From an uncultured Clostridia bacterium (GTDB lineage Bacteria; Bacillota; Clostridia; Christensenellales; CAG-314), in assembly GCA_934203075.1 (NCBI GenBank), contig CAKPYT010000019.1, forward strand, positions 1-53,304: DNA of 53,304 nucleotides, given 5' to 3'. The notes under the pieces were generated by a model. That model was given only the letters and a program-made list of their open reading frames with translations. It was not told where the DNA came from and made no database searches. Each line of letters opens with the position of its first letter. Positions within the stretch are counted from its first letter, which is position 1. This document shows positions 24,370 to 32,599 of the stretch, one piece after another. The position numbers and the translations under genes were made by a program.

Positions 24370-24777
24370 ATGGTTCATATTATTTACGGCGAAAAGGGTA
24401 CCGGCAAAACGAAGCGGATTTTAGACCAGGCGAACGATAAGCTGTCCACGGCAAAAGGGAGATTGGTCTTTATCGACAAAGACGATTCGAGCATGCTTAC
24501 CTTGTCGCACAAAATTAAATGGGCGAACGCAAGAGAACACGAAATTACTTCGGATATGACGCTTGTGGCGTTTATCAAAGGGATGTTGGCCTTTTCGAAT
24601 GACATCGAAACGGTATATATCGACGGAGTCTCCCGTATTACGAATCTGAATACGGATCAGATGGAATGGCTGTATCGCGAGTTGGGAGACATCTCCAAAC
24701 AATACGGGGTGGAAATCGTCACGACCGTAAGTTGTTCCAAGGAGAATCTACCGGAGTTCTTAAAAGCGTTGGCATAA
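24370..24777 (+). CDS. Small P-loop ATPase-like protein, unknown function
   Basis: The 135-residue soluble product opens with a perfect Walker A, GEKGTGKT (residues 7-14). A Walker B-like strand TVYIDGV lies near residue 80, and a VEIVTTVSCSK strand near 115 looks like a sensor strand. There is no lid, signature or extra domain, so it is close to a minimal P-loop core. I do not recognise a characterised relative. It has its own promoter and terminator and stands between the shikimate operon and trpS. ATP or GTP binding is likely; any activity is unknown. Confidence 0.75.
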   Translation: MVHIIYGEKGTGKTKRILDQANDKLSTAKGRLVFIDKDDSSMLTLSHKIKWANAREHEITSDMTLVAFIKGMLAFSNDIETVYIDGVSRITNLNTDQMEWLYRELGDISKQYGVEIVTTVSCSKENLPEFLKALA

Positions 24778-24790
24778 CGTTCGTTTTCGA

Positions 24791-24820
24791 AAAAGGCGGC
24801 AAAGCAGGCCGCCTTTTTTT
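24791..24820 (+). terminator. Terminator after the small P-loop gene
   Basis: AAAAGGCGGC stem pairs with GCCGCCTTTT around a 7-nt loop and runs into a T tract. Confidence 0.9.
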
Positions 24821-25099
24821 GTAAGGCGTTTTGCCGCCGGTCGGGACGAAGCCCGTGAAGGGTTTTCGTTTCGTTTTTGTTCGGGCAATCGGGGAGACAG
24901 AATCCGCGGGCAAGGTTTCCGTGTCTCCGTTTGTACGGAAGAGAAGGGTACAAAGAGGTTCGGAGAGGGGCTTTCGGGCGAACCCGCCCGCAGAACCGAT
25001 TGCAGAGAAACTCAAAGGCATCGCCCGGGACAAAAGGCGGAGAAACTGTGAAAAAAGCGGGACGATCGGCAGAATCGGCACAGGAGATTTCGGAATAAG
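24821..25099. other. Intergenic stretch with two inverted repeats, no gene seen
   Basis: The 385-bp gap before trpS holds GGAGACA (24893-24899) facing TGTCTCC (24922-24928), and a perfect CGGGCG-AACC-CGCCCG hairpin (24975-24990) inside a weaker GGTTC / GAACC pair. I see no promoter driving it and no open frame with coding character. Confidence 0.45.
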
Positions 25100-25128
25100 T
25101 TGTCAAAACCGCAGATCGGTGGTAAAAT
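25100..25128 (+). promoter_or_regulatory. trpS promoter
   Basis: TTGTCA (25100-25105), 17-bp spacer, TAAAAT (25123-25128). The predicted leader is about 27 nt, too short for a T-box. Confidence 0.7.
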
Positions 25129-25161
25129 ATCTAAATAAACGTTTTGGCAGAGGTAAAGCGT

Positions 25162-26163
25162 ATGAACGAACGGAAAACGATTTTCAGCGGAATTCAACCG
25201 ACGGGGAAGATTACGATCGGGAACTATCTCGGGGCTCTCAAAAACTGGGTCCCGCTACAAGAAGAATACGATTGCATTTATTGCGTGGTGGATTTGCACT
25301 CCCTCACCGTACAGCAGGACCCTGCAACGTTGCGCCGCAACGTTTACGATTTGTTGGCGTTATATCTGGCCTGCGGGATCGATCCGCAAAAAAGCACGGT
25401 ATTTTTGCAGTCGCACGTGAGTGCGCATGCCGAACTCACCTGGATCCTGAATACCGTCACTTACGTGGGAGAGTTAAACCGCATGACGCAGTTTAAGGAT
25501 AAGTGCGCAAAACATGCGGATAACATCAATATGGGGCTGATGGATTATCCTGTGCTGATGGCAAGCGATATTCTGTTGTATCAGACGAATCTGGTGCCGG
25601 TAGGGCAGGATCAGAAGCAGCATCTGGAACTGGCGCGTGACGTGGCGGAACGTTTTAACAACCGCTATAGCCCCACTTTCGCCATTCCGGACGGGTTCAT
25701 CCCCAAACAGGGCGCCAAAGTCATGAGTCTGGCAGATCCTTCCGCTAAAATGAGCAAGTCGGACGAAAACGAAAACGCCTACGTCACGATGCTGGACGCC
25801 CCGCAGGATATCCTGCGCAAGTTCAAGCGCGCCGTGACGGATAGTGAGGGTAAAATCTGCTTCGATCCGGTCGGGCAGCCCGGCGTCAGCAATTTGCTGA
25901 CGATTTACAGCGCATTCAGCGGAAAATCGGTGGAGGATTGCGTTGCTGAGTTGCAAGGTCTGGGGTACGGTGCTTTGAAAGAGCGCACGGCAGAGGCAAC
26001 GATTGCCGCCCTGGAGCCGATTCAGAAGGAACATCATCGTTTGTTGCAGGACAAAAGCTATCTGGATGAGGTCCTGAAAACCGGTGCGGAAAAAGCAGAA
26101 CGCATTGCGCAAAAAACGCTTGCGAAAGTGTACCGCAAGGTCGGCTTATTGCCGCGGGGCTGA
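25162..26163 (+). CDS. trpS: Tryptophanyl-tRNA synthetase
   Basis: The 333-residue class I synthetase charges tRNA-Trp. The HIGH-equivalent is TIGN within SGIQPTGKITIGNYLGAL, and KMSKS occurs in SAKMSKSDEN. GQDQKQHLELARDVAERFN and the MDYPVLMASDILLY block bind tryptophan and ATP. An AGAGGT ribosome site supports the ATG at 25162 rather than an upstream alternative. It heads an apparent operon with the DUF5685, J-like and membrane protein genes, separated by only 1-4 bp each. Confidence 0.97.
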   Translation: MNERKTIFSGIQPTGKITIGNYLGALKNWVPLQEEYDCIYCVVDLHSLTVQQDPATLRRNVYDLLALYLACGIDPQKSTVFLQSHVSAHAELTWILNTVTYVGELNRMTQFKDKCAKHADNINMGLMDYPVLMASDILLYQTNLVPVGQDQKQHLELARDVAERFNNRYSPTFAIPDGFIPKQGAKVMSLADPSAKMSKSDENENAYVTMLDAPQDILRKFKRAVTDSEGKICFDPVGQPGVSNLLTIYSAFSGKSVEDCVAELQGLGYGALKERTAEATIAALEPIQKEHHRLLQDKSYLDEVLKTGAEKAERIAQKTLAKVYRKVGLLPRG

Positions 26164-26164
26164 G

Positions 26165-27055
26165 ATGTTCGGGTATTTGCACGTAGCCAAAGAGCAGCTC
26201 TCCCCGGGGGAATACGGTTTGTATCATGCCTTTTTTTGCGGCTTGTGCGTCAGCACCAAAAAGCAGTTCGGCAACCTTTGCCGATTGGCGACCAACTACG
26301 ATATTAACTTGTTTCACGTGCTGTTTCATAGTTTTTTGCAGCAGGAAGTATCCGTTTATCAAAGCACCTGTGTTGCTTCGCCTTTCAAAAAGCGCAGCAT
26401 TCTCACCCCGTCGGAACTGACGGATCGTCTTGCGGCGGGCAACGTTTTATTGATGTACGCAAATCTGTACGACGACGTGCAGGATGAAGGCTCGCCTGCC
26501 AAAAAAGTTGCTTTCCGCGCGTTTCGGCCGTACTACAAAAAGGCCAAAAAACTTTGCGAAAAACTGGAGGAAGATATCCGGAACACTTACCATAGCCTGC
26601 GCAAACTGGAAAAAGCGCAATGCGGCAATCTGGATGAAGTATGTCATCCCTTTGCGGAAATGAGCCGATTGCTGGCGAAGGACGTACTCGGCGATCGGTG
26701 CAACGAGTATATGGAAAACCTTTGCTACAACTTAGGGAAGTGGGTGTATCTCATCGATGCATTGGACGATCTGGAAAAGGACGCAAAGAAAAAGACCTAT
26801 AACCCCTTGATTTTCAGTTTGGGGAATTATCAAACGGCATCGCAGTTTGTGCAGGAACAGGCAGAAACGCTGCAGTTCGTGTTTTACACGGCGCTGAACA
26901 AAATTGCGGAGTGTTTCAACGATCTGGAATTAACGCAATACGTTTGTATTTTGAAAAACGTATTGTACGTATCGATTCGTCAAAAGACGAAAGAAGTTTT
27001 GGAAAAGTATTTGCCGAAGCAGGCAGAAGCCCCTTCGGCAGAACAGAAGGAGTAG
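26165..27055 (+). CDS. DUF5685-family protein with two Asp-rich motifs
   Basis: The 296-residue product is mostly helical and soluble. It matches the clostridial DUF5685 pattern: FGYLHVAKEQL, YHAFFCGLC with a CxxC pair (C25/C28), LATNYD, and two acidic motifs. The first is Y-D-D-V-Q-D-E (102-108); the second is YLIDALDDLEKDAKKKTYNP (195-214). This pairing and its helical setting resemble the DDxxD and DxxxD motifs that bind Mg-diphosphate in squalene/phytoene-synthase-like enzymes. The isoprenoid-synthase fold is my inference; no function is established. It starts 1 bp after the trpS stop and is followed by the J-like gene after 4 bp. Confidence 0.7.
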   Translation: MFGYLHVAKEQLSPGEYGLYHAFFCGLCVSTKKQFGNLCRLATNYDINLFHVLFHSFLQQEVSVYQSTCVASPFKKRSILTPSELTDRLAAGNVLLMYANLYDDVQDEGSPAKKVAFRAFRPYYKKAKKLCEKLEEDIRNTYHSLRKLEKAQCGNLDEVCHPFAEMSRLLAKDVLGDRCNEYMENLCYNLGKWVYLIDALDDLEKDAKKKTYNPLIFSLGNYQTASQFVQEQAETLQFVFYTALNKIAECFNDLELTQYVCILKNVLYVSIRQKTKEVLEKYLPKQAEAPSAEQKE

Positions 27056-27059
27056 AAGA

Positions 27060-27674
27060 ATGGATCCTTATAAAGTATTGCAGTTAGAGGAATCCGCAAC
27101 GAAAGAGCAGGTGGAAGAAAACTATCGTCGCTTGCGTGAACAGTACGCGGAAGCACGTTTTCAGCCGGGAGAAGCCGGGGCGGAAGCGGCAGAAAAACTG
27201 GGCGAGCTGGAACGCGCGTACCAGGACGTGCTGAACGATTTGCAATCCAAAGAAAACCGTCAGCAGTACGGAACGGCGTACGGCGAAATCGAAGCATTGA
27301 TCAAAAGCGGAGAACTGACGGAAGCACAACAGAAACTGGACGATATCCCCGTGCACGATGGGGAATGGCATTATTTGCAATCCATTGTGTTTTACAAAAA
27401 AAACTGGTTTTTGGAAAGTAAAAAGCAATTGGAATACGCCCTGAAGGCGGATCCGGAAAACACCAAGTATCGCAACAGCCTGAACAAACTGCAACAGATT
27501 TTGGCAAGCAACACGATTTCGCCGGATCAACTGCACAGCAAAGAGTCTCACACGACGGACGGAACTTCGCGTGGGAAAGGAATCCCCACCTGCACGGGCA
27601 ACTGCTGTTCCGATCTGTGCATTGCAGATTGCTGCTGCGAGTGCATGGGCGGCGATCTGATTCCTTGCTGCTGA
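27060..27674 (+). CDS. J-domain-like protein lacking HPD, with TPR-like middle and Cys-rich tail
   Basis: The 204-residue product has three parts. Residues 1-70 have the shape of a J domain (DPYKVLQLEESATKEQVEENYRRL ... LGELERAYQDVL), but the HPD tripeptide needed to stimulate DnaK is absent. Residues about 75-150 form a TPR-like helical pair (WHYLQSIVFYKKNWFLESKKQ, LEYALKADPEN). Residues 178-204 hold ten cysteines, including C-C-C-E-C, and the chain ends Leu-Ile-Pro-Cys-Cys. The protein is probably an adaptor, not a chaperone co-factor. The Cys tail could bind metal or be lipidated. It is co-transcribed with DUF5685 and the membrane protein. Confidence 0.75.
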   Translation: MDPYKVLQLEESATKEQVEENYRRLREQYAEARFQPGEAGAEAAEKLGELERAYQDVLNDLQSKENRQQYGTAYGEIEALIKSGELTEAQQKLDDIPVHDGEWHYLQSIVFYKKNWFLESKKQLEYALKADPENTKYRNSLNKLQQILASNTISPDQLHSKESHTTDGTSRGKGIPTCTGNCCSDLCIADCCCECMGGDLIPCC

Positions 27675-27675
27675 G

Positions 27676-28191
27676 ATGCGGGGACTCGGCGGAAAAGTAG
27701 CCGTTGCCGGGGTCGGTGCGGCGCTGGCCCTGTGCTTTTTGGCGGGCGTGGCTTATTTGCCGACGTTGTCTTTGGCGATGGCCTGCGCAGCGGGATTGTG
27801 CGTTTGTTTGCCGCTTTTGTTCCGGCAAAAACTCGGTGCGGTGCTGAGTTATCTTTCTGCGGCGGCGCTGGCCTTTCTTTTGTTCGGCCTTCGGGTGGAT
27901 TTTTTGCCTTTCACGGTATTTTTTGCTCCGTTTTGTTTTGTCTGCATCGTGCTTGCCTCGCACAAAACGGCAAAGTATCTTTGTGAATTTGCTCTCGTCA
28001 ATCTGGCGATTGCGGGCGTTTATTTCCTTGCGGCGGTGTTGACGGACGGCGCACGCGTTGCGGAGTTTTTGCGGCAGTGGTGGTGGCTGGTCGTTCTTGC
28101 GGGAAATGCAGTGGTCGTGCCGTTCGATTGGGCATTGAGCCAAACCTACCGGCATCTGCAGCGGTTGGTGCAGAATCGGTGGGAAAAGTAA
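27676..28191 (+). CDS. Small polytopic membrane protein
   Basis: The 171-residue product is very hydrophobic with about five predicted helices and a short basic C-terminus ending QNRWEK. I do not recognise a family. The ATG lies 1 bp after the J-like gene stop, so it is translationally coupled. Its position at the end of the trpS operon suggests it works with the J-like or DUF5685 protein at the membrane. Confidence 0.65.
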   Translation: MRGLGGKVAVAGVGAALALCFLAGVAYLPTLSLAMACAAGLCVCLPLLFRQKLGAVLSYLSAAALAFLLFGLRVDFLPFTVFFAPFCFVCIVLASHKTAKYLCEFALVNLAIAGVYFLAAVLTDGARVAEFLRQWWWLVVLAGNAVVVPFDWALSQTYRHLQRLVQNRWEK

Positions 28192-28252
28192 CGGAGAAAA
28201 ACGACAAAACCGCTTCGGTTCCAAAGCCTGTTCGGGACAAAAAGCGAAAAGA

Positions 28253-28288
28253 AAAAACGGAAGGATTCCCTTCCGTTTGTCGTTTTGG
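28253..28288 (+). terminator. Terminator of the trpS operon
   Basis: ACGGAAGG (28257-28264) pairs with CCTTCCGT (28269-28276) around an ATTC loop; a TTTGTCGTTTT tail follows. Confidence 0.8.
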
Positions 28289-28423
28289 AAAGTCACGTGC
28301 CGATTTGCGTTTGCCGATCCGTTCGAGAGGCCGATACAGGTGCAAAATACCTGTGTCGAAGCGTTTTGCGCAAGTCTTTGCGCGGGCGTTCCCTGCGGGC
28401 CGATCGGTCCTTTTTCGGGGCGG

Positions 28424-28606
28424 CTAAATGCCGTTGATCGACGCGAAGCCGCGGTTCGACTGGCAGCTGTTCCGGTTGCAATTACAGCAATAGCCGAACA
28501 GCATAATACCGAGCGCCAGCAGTAAAGCGGTAGTGGTGGAGAAGCGATCCTTATCCAGCACGCAGTACAACAACAAAAGATACAATAAGTTTTGAGAAAT
28601 TGTCAT
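28424..28606 (-). CDS. Small Cys-rich membrane peptide (60 aa)
   Basis: The product has a hydrophobic N-terminal helix (NLLYLLLLYCVL), a short DKDR turn, a second hydrophobic helix (ALLLALGIMLFGY) and a short tail CCNCNRNSCQSN. The start is chosen at the ATG 28606, which has a perfect GGAGG site, rather than the longer frame from 28633. It looks like a two-helix membrane protein with a Cys-rich loop. It lies divergent from an ArsR-family gene, so it could be a target of that regulator. No family is recognised. Confidence 0.65.
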   Translation of the reverse strand: MTISQNLLYLLLLYCVLDKDRFSTTTALLLALGIMLFGYCCNCNRNSCQSNRGFASINGI

Positions 28607-28730
28607 AACGAAACCTCCGTTTTTACAAAACAAATCAAATTGCGACGAACTTCGACGCCGCCCGGGCAGAACGCGTATGTTAAGTTAATTATATGAAAAG
28701 GTCTCTGCCGATATGCGCAAGGAGGAAAAA

Positions 28731-29063
28731 ATGAGAGAATTGATTGATGCCCGTACGCGAAAACAATTGGACTATTACCTGCCGGAACGAAGCGCAACGG
28801 AACGACTTGCAAGGTTTTTTGCGCTGTTTGCGGATGACTCCCGTTTACGGATGCTCAGTGCGCTTGCCATCAGCGAAATGTGCGTTACGGATCTGGCGCG
28901 CGTATTGGGGATGAACCAGACGACGGTATCGCACCAGTTGCGGCAACTGAAGGACAGCGGCGCCGTAAAGCAGACGCGGCAGGGGCGTGTGATTTTTTAT
29001 TCGCTTGCGGACGTAAAAATCAACGAAGTTCTGCTGTGCGGGGTGGAGTGCCTCGGCTTTTAA
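28731..29063 (+). CDS. ArsR/SmtB-family regulator
   Basis: The 110-residue product is a winged-helix repressor: FFALFADDSRLRMLSALA, SEMCVTDLARVLGMNQ, TTVSHQLRQLKDSGAV, and RQGRVIFYSLAD for the beta wing. The usual ArsR metal loop ELCVCDL here is EMCVTDL, with only one Cys; two further cysteines near the C-terminus (LLCGVECLGF) could take part in sensing. The inducer cannot be named. An AAGGAGG ribosome site fits the ATG at 28731. It is divergent from the small membrane peptide. Confidence 0.88.
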   Translation: MRELIDARTRKQLDYYLPERSATERLARFFALFADDSRLRMLSALAISEMCVTDLARVLGMNQTTVSHQLRQLKDSGAVKQTRQGRVIFYSLADVKINEVLLCGVECLGF

Positions 29064-29106
29064 AGGAGCGTTTCGGAGGGACCCGCGGGAAAATATCTTG
29101 TTTCAC

Positions 29107-29135
29107 TTGAATTTTGCGTTCTTTTTCTTTATAAT
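29107..29135 (+). promoter_or_regulatory. uvrC promoter
   Basis: TTGAAT (29107-29112), 17-bp spacer, TATAAT (29130-29135). The leader to the ATG is about 117 nt. Confidence 0.78.
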
Positions 29136-29173
29136 GAACAAAGAAAACAAAGAAGGAACGGTGGAAAGCGGCA

Positions 29174-29234
29174 GGTCCCGGAGTTTCCGGCGGAAAGAAA
29201 CGCCGGAAGAGCAGGGGAAGGAACGTTCGGGACC
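29174..29234 (+). promoter_or_regulatory. Structured 5' leader of uvrC with possible upstream reading frame
   Basis: An outer stem GGTCCCG (29174-29180) / CGGGACC (29228-29234) encloses a strong inner hairpin TTCCGGCG / CGCCGGAA (29185-29192, 29201-29208). A 35-codon frame begins with a GTG at 29161, has an AAGGA site upstream, and ends in TGA overlapping the uvrC start. uvrC has no ribosome site of its own, so coupling is possible. Confidence 0.5.
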
Positions 29235-29258
29235 CGTCGACCAACGCACGAAACAGCA

Positions 29259-31094
29259 ATGGATCTGAAACAAAAACTAGCGGATTTACCGGAGAAGCCG
29301 GGCGTCTACCTGATGTACGATGCAGACGGAAATCTCCTTTACGTAGGCAAAGCGAAAGTACTGAAAAACCGTGTAAGGCAGTACTTTTTTCAATCCGGAA
29401 ACAAAACGGAAAAAGTGATGCTGATGGTCAGCCGCATTGCGGATTTTCGTTACGTCATCACCGCTTCCGAAACGGATGCGTTCGCTCTGGAAAACACGCT
29501 GATCAAGCAGCATCAGCCGCCGTACAACATTTTATTGAAGGACGATAAGCAATATCCTTATATTAAAATTAACGTCACGGCAGACTATCCGAAAATCGAA
29601 ACGACGCGCAAAGTTCTGAAGGATCGCGCAAAGTATTTCGGCCCCGTCACGGGGAACTCCAAGGAGCTTTTGAATCTGCTGCGGGATTTGTTCCCCACCG
29701 TCAGTTGCAACCTGAATTTTTACAGATTGCCTTCCAACGTGCGTCCTTGCCTGAAGTATCATTTGGGGAAGTGCCCCGCCCCGTGTGCCGGCAAAATTTC
29801 CGTGGCGGAGTATCACAAAACGGTGGATGCCGCCGTGCGTTTTCTGAACGGGGACGATGCTTCCGTTTTTCGTGAAATCGAACGCAAAATGAAGGAAGCG
29901 AGCGAACGCGAAGAATACGAAAAAGCCCTGCAATACAAACAACAATTAAACGTGCTGAACCGCATGCACGAAACCAGAATCGCCACCATGGGCAAATTGG
30001 TGGATCTGGATTTGTTTTCCATTTGTTCCAACGGTAAAAGCGCGGTGGTCAATTTGCAATTGGTTCGCAAAGGGCGCATCATCGTCAGCGAAAATCACGC
30101 CGTGTTCGATGCCGGGTTGGATGAAACGCAAACGCTGTTCAGTTTTTTGAACCGATATTATGCAGACCGTGCAATCACGGTAAAAGAAATTCTGGTCAGC
30201 TGCGGAAGGGAAGAAGCCGCCACGTTTGCGGAGTTCCTGAGCGAAAAAGCAGGCCGAAAAATCGAAGTTACGGTGCCCCAAAGGGGCGACAAGCGCAAGT
30301 TGACGGAACTGTCGTTGCAAAACGCCCGGGACTATTTGCAAAAGAGCGAAAACCGCATCGACCGTCAGCGCAATCTCACCATCGGCGCCGTGGAACAGTT
30401 AAAAGAGGTGCTGCATCTCGAAACGTTGCCCAAGCGCATCGAGTGCTTCGATATCTCGAACGTTTCCGGGGTGGATAAAGTCGCCTCCATGGCCGTGTTC
30501 GAAATGGGAGAAAAGGCAACCTCCGCCTATCGCAGGTTTCGGATTCGTACGGTGGAGGGCGCAAACGACTTTGCAAGCATGAAGGAGGTTCTGCTGCGCA
30601 GATTCGCCCGCTGGGAGGATGCGTCCTTCGGAGCCAAGGCGGATCTGATTCTGGTGGACGGCGGGCTCGGGCAGTTGAACTATGCCTGTCAGGCCAGGGA
30701 AGAAAGCGGCGTGGACGTGCCGCTGGCAGCGCTGGCGGAACGGGACGAATGGTTGTACGTTCCGGGAAGCAACGTTCCGATCATTCTGCCGAAAACGACG
30801 TTTGCTTTGAATATGCTCATCAATCTGCGGGACGAAGCGCATCGCTTCGCCATCACGTACTTTCGCGGGCTGCATGGCAAAAACGCACTTCGTTCCGAAC
30901 TGGAGTCGCTGCCGGGCATGGGGAAAAAGCGGATTGCGTCTCTTCGCAAGGCTTATCCCTCGGAAGAGCGCCTGAAACAGGCCTCGGTGGACGAATTAAG
31001 CGCGTTGCTGCCACGACCCGTGGCACAAACGGTCTTCGACTATTTTCATCCGCAGTCGGCGGCGCCCGCAAACGAGCCGTCTCCCGGAGAGTAG
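29259..31094 (+). CDS. uvrC: Excinuclease ABC subunit C
   Basis: The 611-residue product makes both incisions in nucleotide excision repair. In order: a GIY-YIG nuclease (PGVYLMYDADGNLLYVGKAKVLKNR, residues 14-38), a small Cys cluster CLKYHLGKCPAPC, a UVR helix pair near 210-240 (YEKALQYKQQLNVLN), an RNase H-like second nuclease (ECFDISNVSG, LILVDGGLGQL, DEAHRFA), and C-terminal helix-hairpin-helix (LPGMGKKRIASL). No ribosome site precedes the ATG at 29259, which is unusual here; see the structured leader. Confidence 0.97.
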   Translation: MDLKQKLADLPEKPGVYLMYDADGNLLYVGKAKVLKNRVRQYFFQSGNKTEKVMLMVSRIADFRYVITASETDAFALENTLIKQHQPPYNILLKDDKQYPYIKINVTADYPKIETTRKVLKDRAKYFGPVTGNSKELLNLLRDLFPTVSCNLNFYRLPSNVRPCLKYHLGKCPAPCAGKISVAEYHKTVDAAVRFLNGDDASVFREIERKMKEASEREEYEKALQYKQQLNVLNRMHETRIATMGKLVDLDLFSICSNGKSAVVNLQLVRKGRIIVSENHAVFDAGLDETQTLFSFLNRYYADRAITVKEILVSCGREEAATFAEFLSEKAGRKIEVTVPQRGDKRKLTELSLQNARDYLQKSENRIDRQRNLTIGAVEQLKEVLHLETLPKRIECFDISNVSGVDKVASMAVFEMGEKATSAYRRFRIRTVEGANDFASMKEVLLRRFARWEDASFGAKADLILVDGGLGQLNYACQAREESGVDVPLAALAERDEWLYVPGSNVPIILPKTTFALNMLINLRDEAHRFAITYFRGLHGKNALRSELESLPGMGKKRIASLRKAYPSEERLKQASVDELSALLPRPVAQTVFDYFHPQSAAPANEPSPGE

Positions 31095-31341
31095 CGTCTT
31101 CCGGCGGTTCTTCTGCCGGTTCTGGAAAGTCGGTAATCCCCGGAAGGGGAAAGAGGGAAAAGTCGGCAAAAGCCATAGGAACGCATAAAAGCGATTTGGG
31201 AAGAGGTTCGTACGGATCGAACAAAAAAGAAATCTCCTGCGGACAAAAGCAGAAAGGTTTTCTGCAGAATCCGTCGGAAACACGCAAGGGACGAGGCACG
31301 GAAAAGAACTCGTCCGGACAAAAGAAAAGGAGAACGGCGTC

Positions 31342-32259
31342 ATGCAAAACGTAGCGAACGTATCGGTTCAGGAGTTTACCAAAAAATTAGGATTAAAAAT
31401 TCTTTGCGACAGCGGCAGGGAAATACGGCTGGAAACGGATAACGTCAGCCGCCCCGGGCTGGTTCTGGCGGGGTATTCCGCCTTGTTTGCCAACGAGCGC
31501 GTACAGGTGATCGGGCAGACGGAATACTCGTTTTTGCAGACGTTGGACGAGGCAACCCGGGCGGATCGCATGGAAAAACTATGCGCAAGCAACGTGCCCT
31601 GCGTCATTTATACCCGGGATTTGCCGGTGGAAGATTACGTAAAAGAGAGTGCGCATCGCAACGGAGTGCCGTTGTTTGTTTCCCCGCAGGATACCACGTC
31701 GTTTACTTCCAAATTAAACTATTATCTGGCGGAACTGCTCGCCCCGACGGAACAGATTCATGCGGAGTTGATGGATATTTCCGGCGTCGGGGTGCTGATT
31801 CGCGGCAGCAGCGGCATCGGCAAAAGCGAAACCGCTTTGGAACTTGTCAAGCGAGGGCATCGACTGGTGGCAGATGACGTCGTAAACGTAAAACGCATCA
31901 ACGAAACGCTTCTCGGCACCGCTCCGGAAGAAATCCGGTATTATATGGAGTTGCGCGGGATCGGTCTGGTGGATATTCGCAGTCTGTACGGGGCAAGCGC
32001 TCTGCGGCAGGAGGCAGAAATCGAACTGGTGGTGGATCTGGAGCCGTGGCAGAACGGCAAAGAGTACGAACGCATCGGCGACGTTCCGCACTACGAAAAA
32101 ATTTTGGGCAAAAAAGTGCCGCATATCGTCTTGCCGATCACGCCGGGGCGGAACGCCGCTATTCTGCTGGAAGCGGCTGCCGGGGTACAGCGGTTGCAGA
32201 ACCTGGGATATAATGCCGGCGCCGAATTGCTGAGACGCCGCACATTGCCGAAAGAGTAA
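31342..32259 (+). CDS. hprK: HPr kinase/phosphorylase
   Basis: The 305-residue product phosphorylates HPr on a serine to drive catabolite repression in low-GC Gram-positives. The kinase half has Walker A GSSGIGKSE, the acidic VADD after RGHRL, and the family signature IRYYMELRGIGLVDIRSLYG. The N-terminal half (about 1-130) is the usual HprK domain of alternating helices and strands. The ATG at 31342 follows an AAGGAG site. No HPr gene is in the window. A 248-bp spacer separates it from uvrC. Confidence 0.96.
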   Translation: MQNVANVSVQEFTKKLGLKILCDSGREIRLETDNVSRPGLVLAGYSALFANERVQVIGQTEYSFLQTLDEATRADRMEKLCASNVPCVIYTRDLPVEDYVKESAHRNGVPLFVSPQDTTSFTSKLNYYLAELLAPTEQIHAELMDISGVGVLIRGSSGIGKSETALELVKRGHRLVADDVVNVKRINETLLGTAPEEIRYYMELRGIGLVDIRSLYGASALRQEAEIELVVDLEPWQNGKEYERIGDVPHYEKILGKKVPHIVLPITPGRNAAILLEAAAGVQRLQNLGYNAGAELLRRRTLPKE

Positions 32260-32419
32260 AACGTGTACGCCGACCGGGCGAAAAATCGAAAACCCAAAGA
32301 AGGACAATGCCGGAGGAGAGATTTTCCGGTTCGAAAGGGAATCACAACGATCGTTCCGGGAAACGACAGAGGAAAATCTTGTTGCAAGGGAAAAAGCGAA
32401 CCTTGCGTTTGAATTTTAA

Positions 32420-32470
32420 AAAGGAACGGAAAAGGAACTTTACCGCAAAAGTATCGTTCCTTTCTTTTTT
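32420..32470 (+). terminator. Putative terminator after hprK
   Basis: AAAGGAACG (32420-32428) pairs with CGTTCCTTT (32455-32463), followed by CTTTTTTG. The loop is long (26 nt), which lowers confidence. Confidence 0.5.
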
Positions 32471-32599
32471 GCCCGGGCGGGGAGGAGCCGCCTGGCGTTT
32501 TTTTAAGAGAAAGCGTCGCAAACCCGAAAAAGAAAAGAAAAAGGAGAGAAGCTCTTTTCCTTTTGAAAGAATTATGGTATAATCCCACCGAGGGACGTT

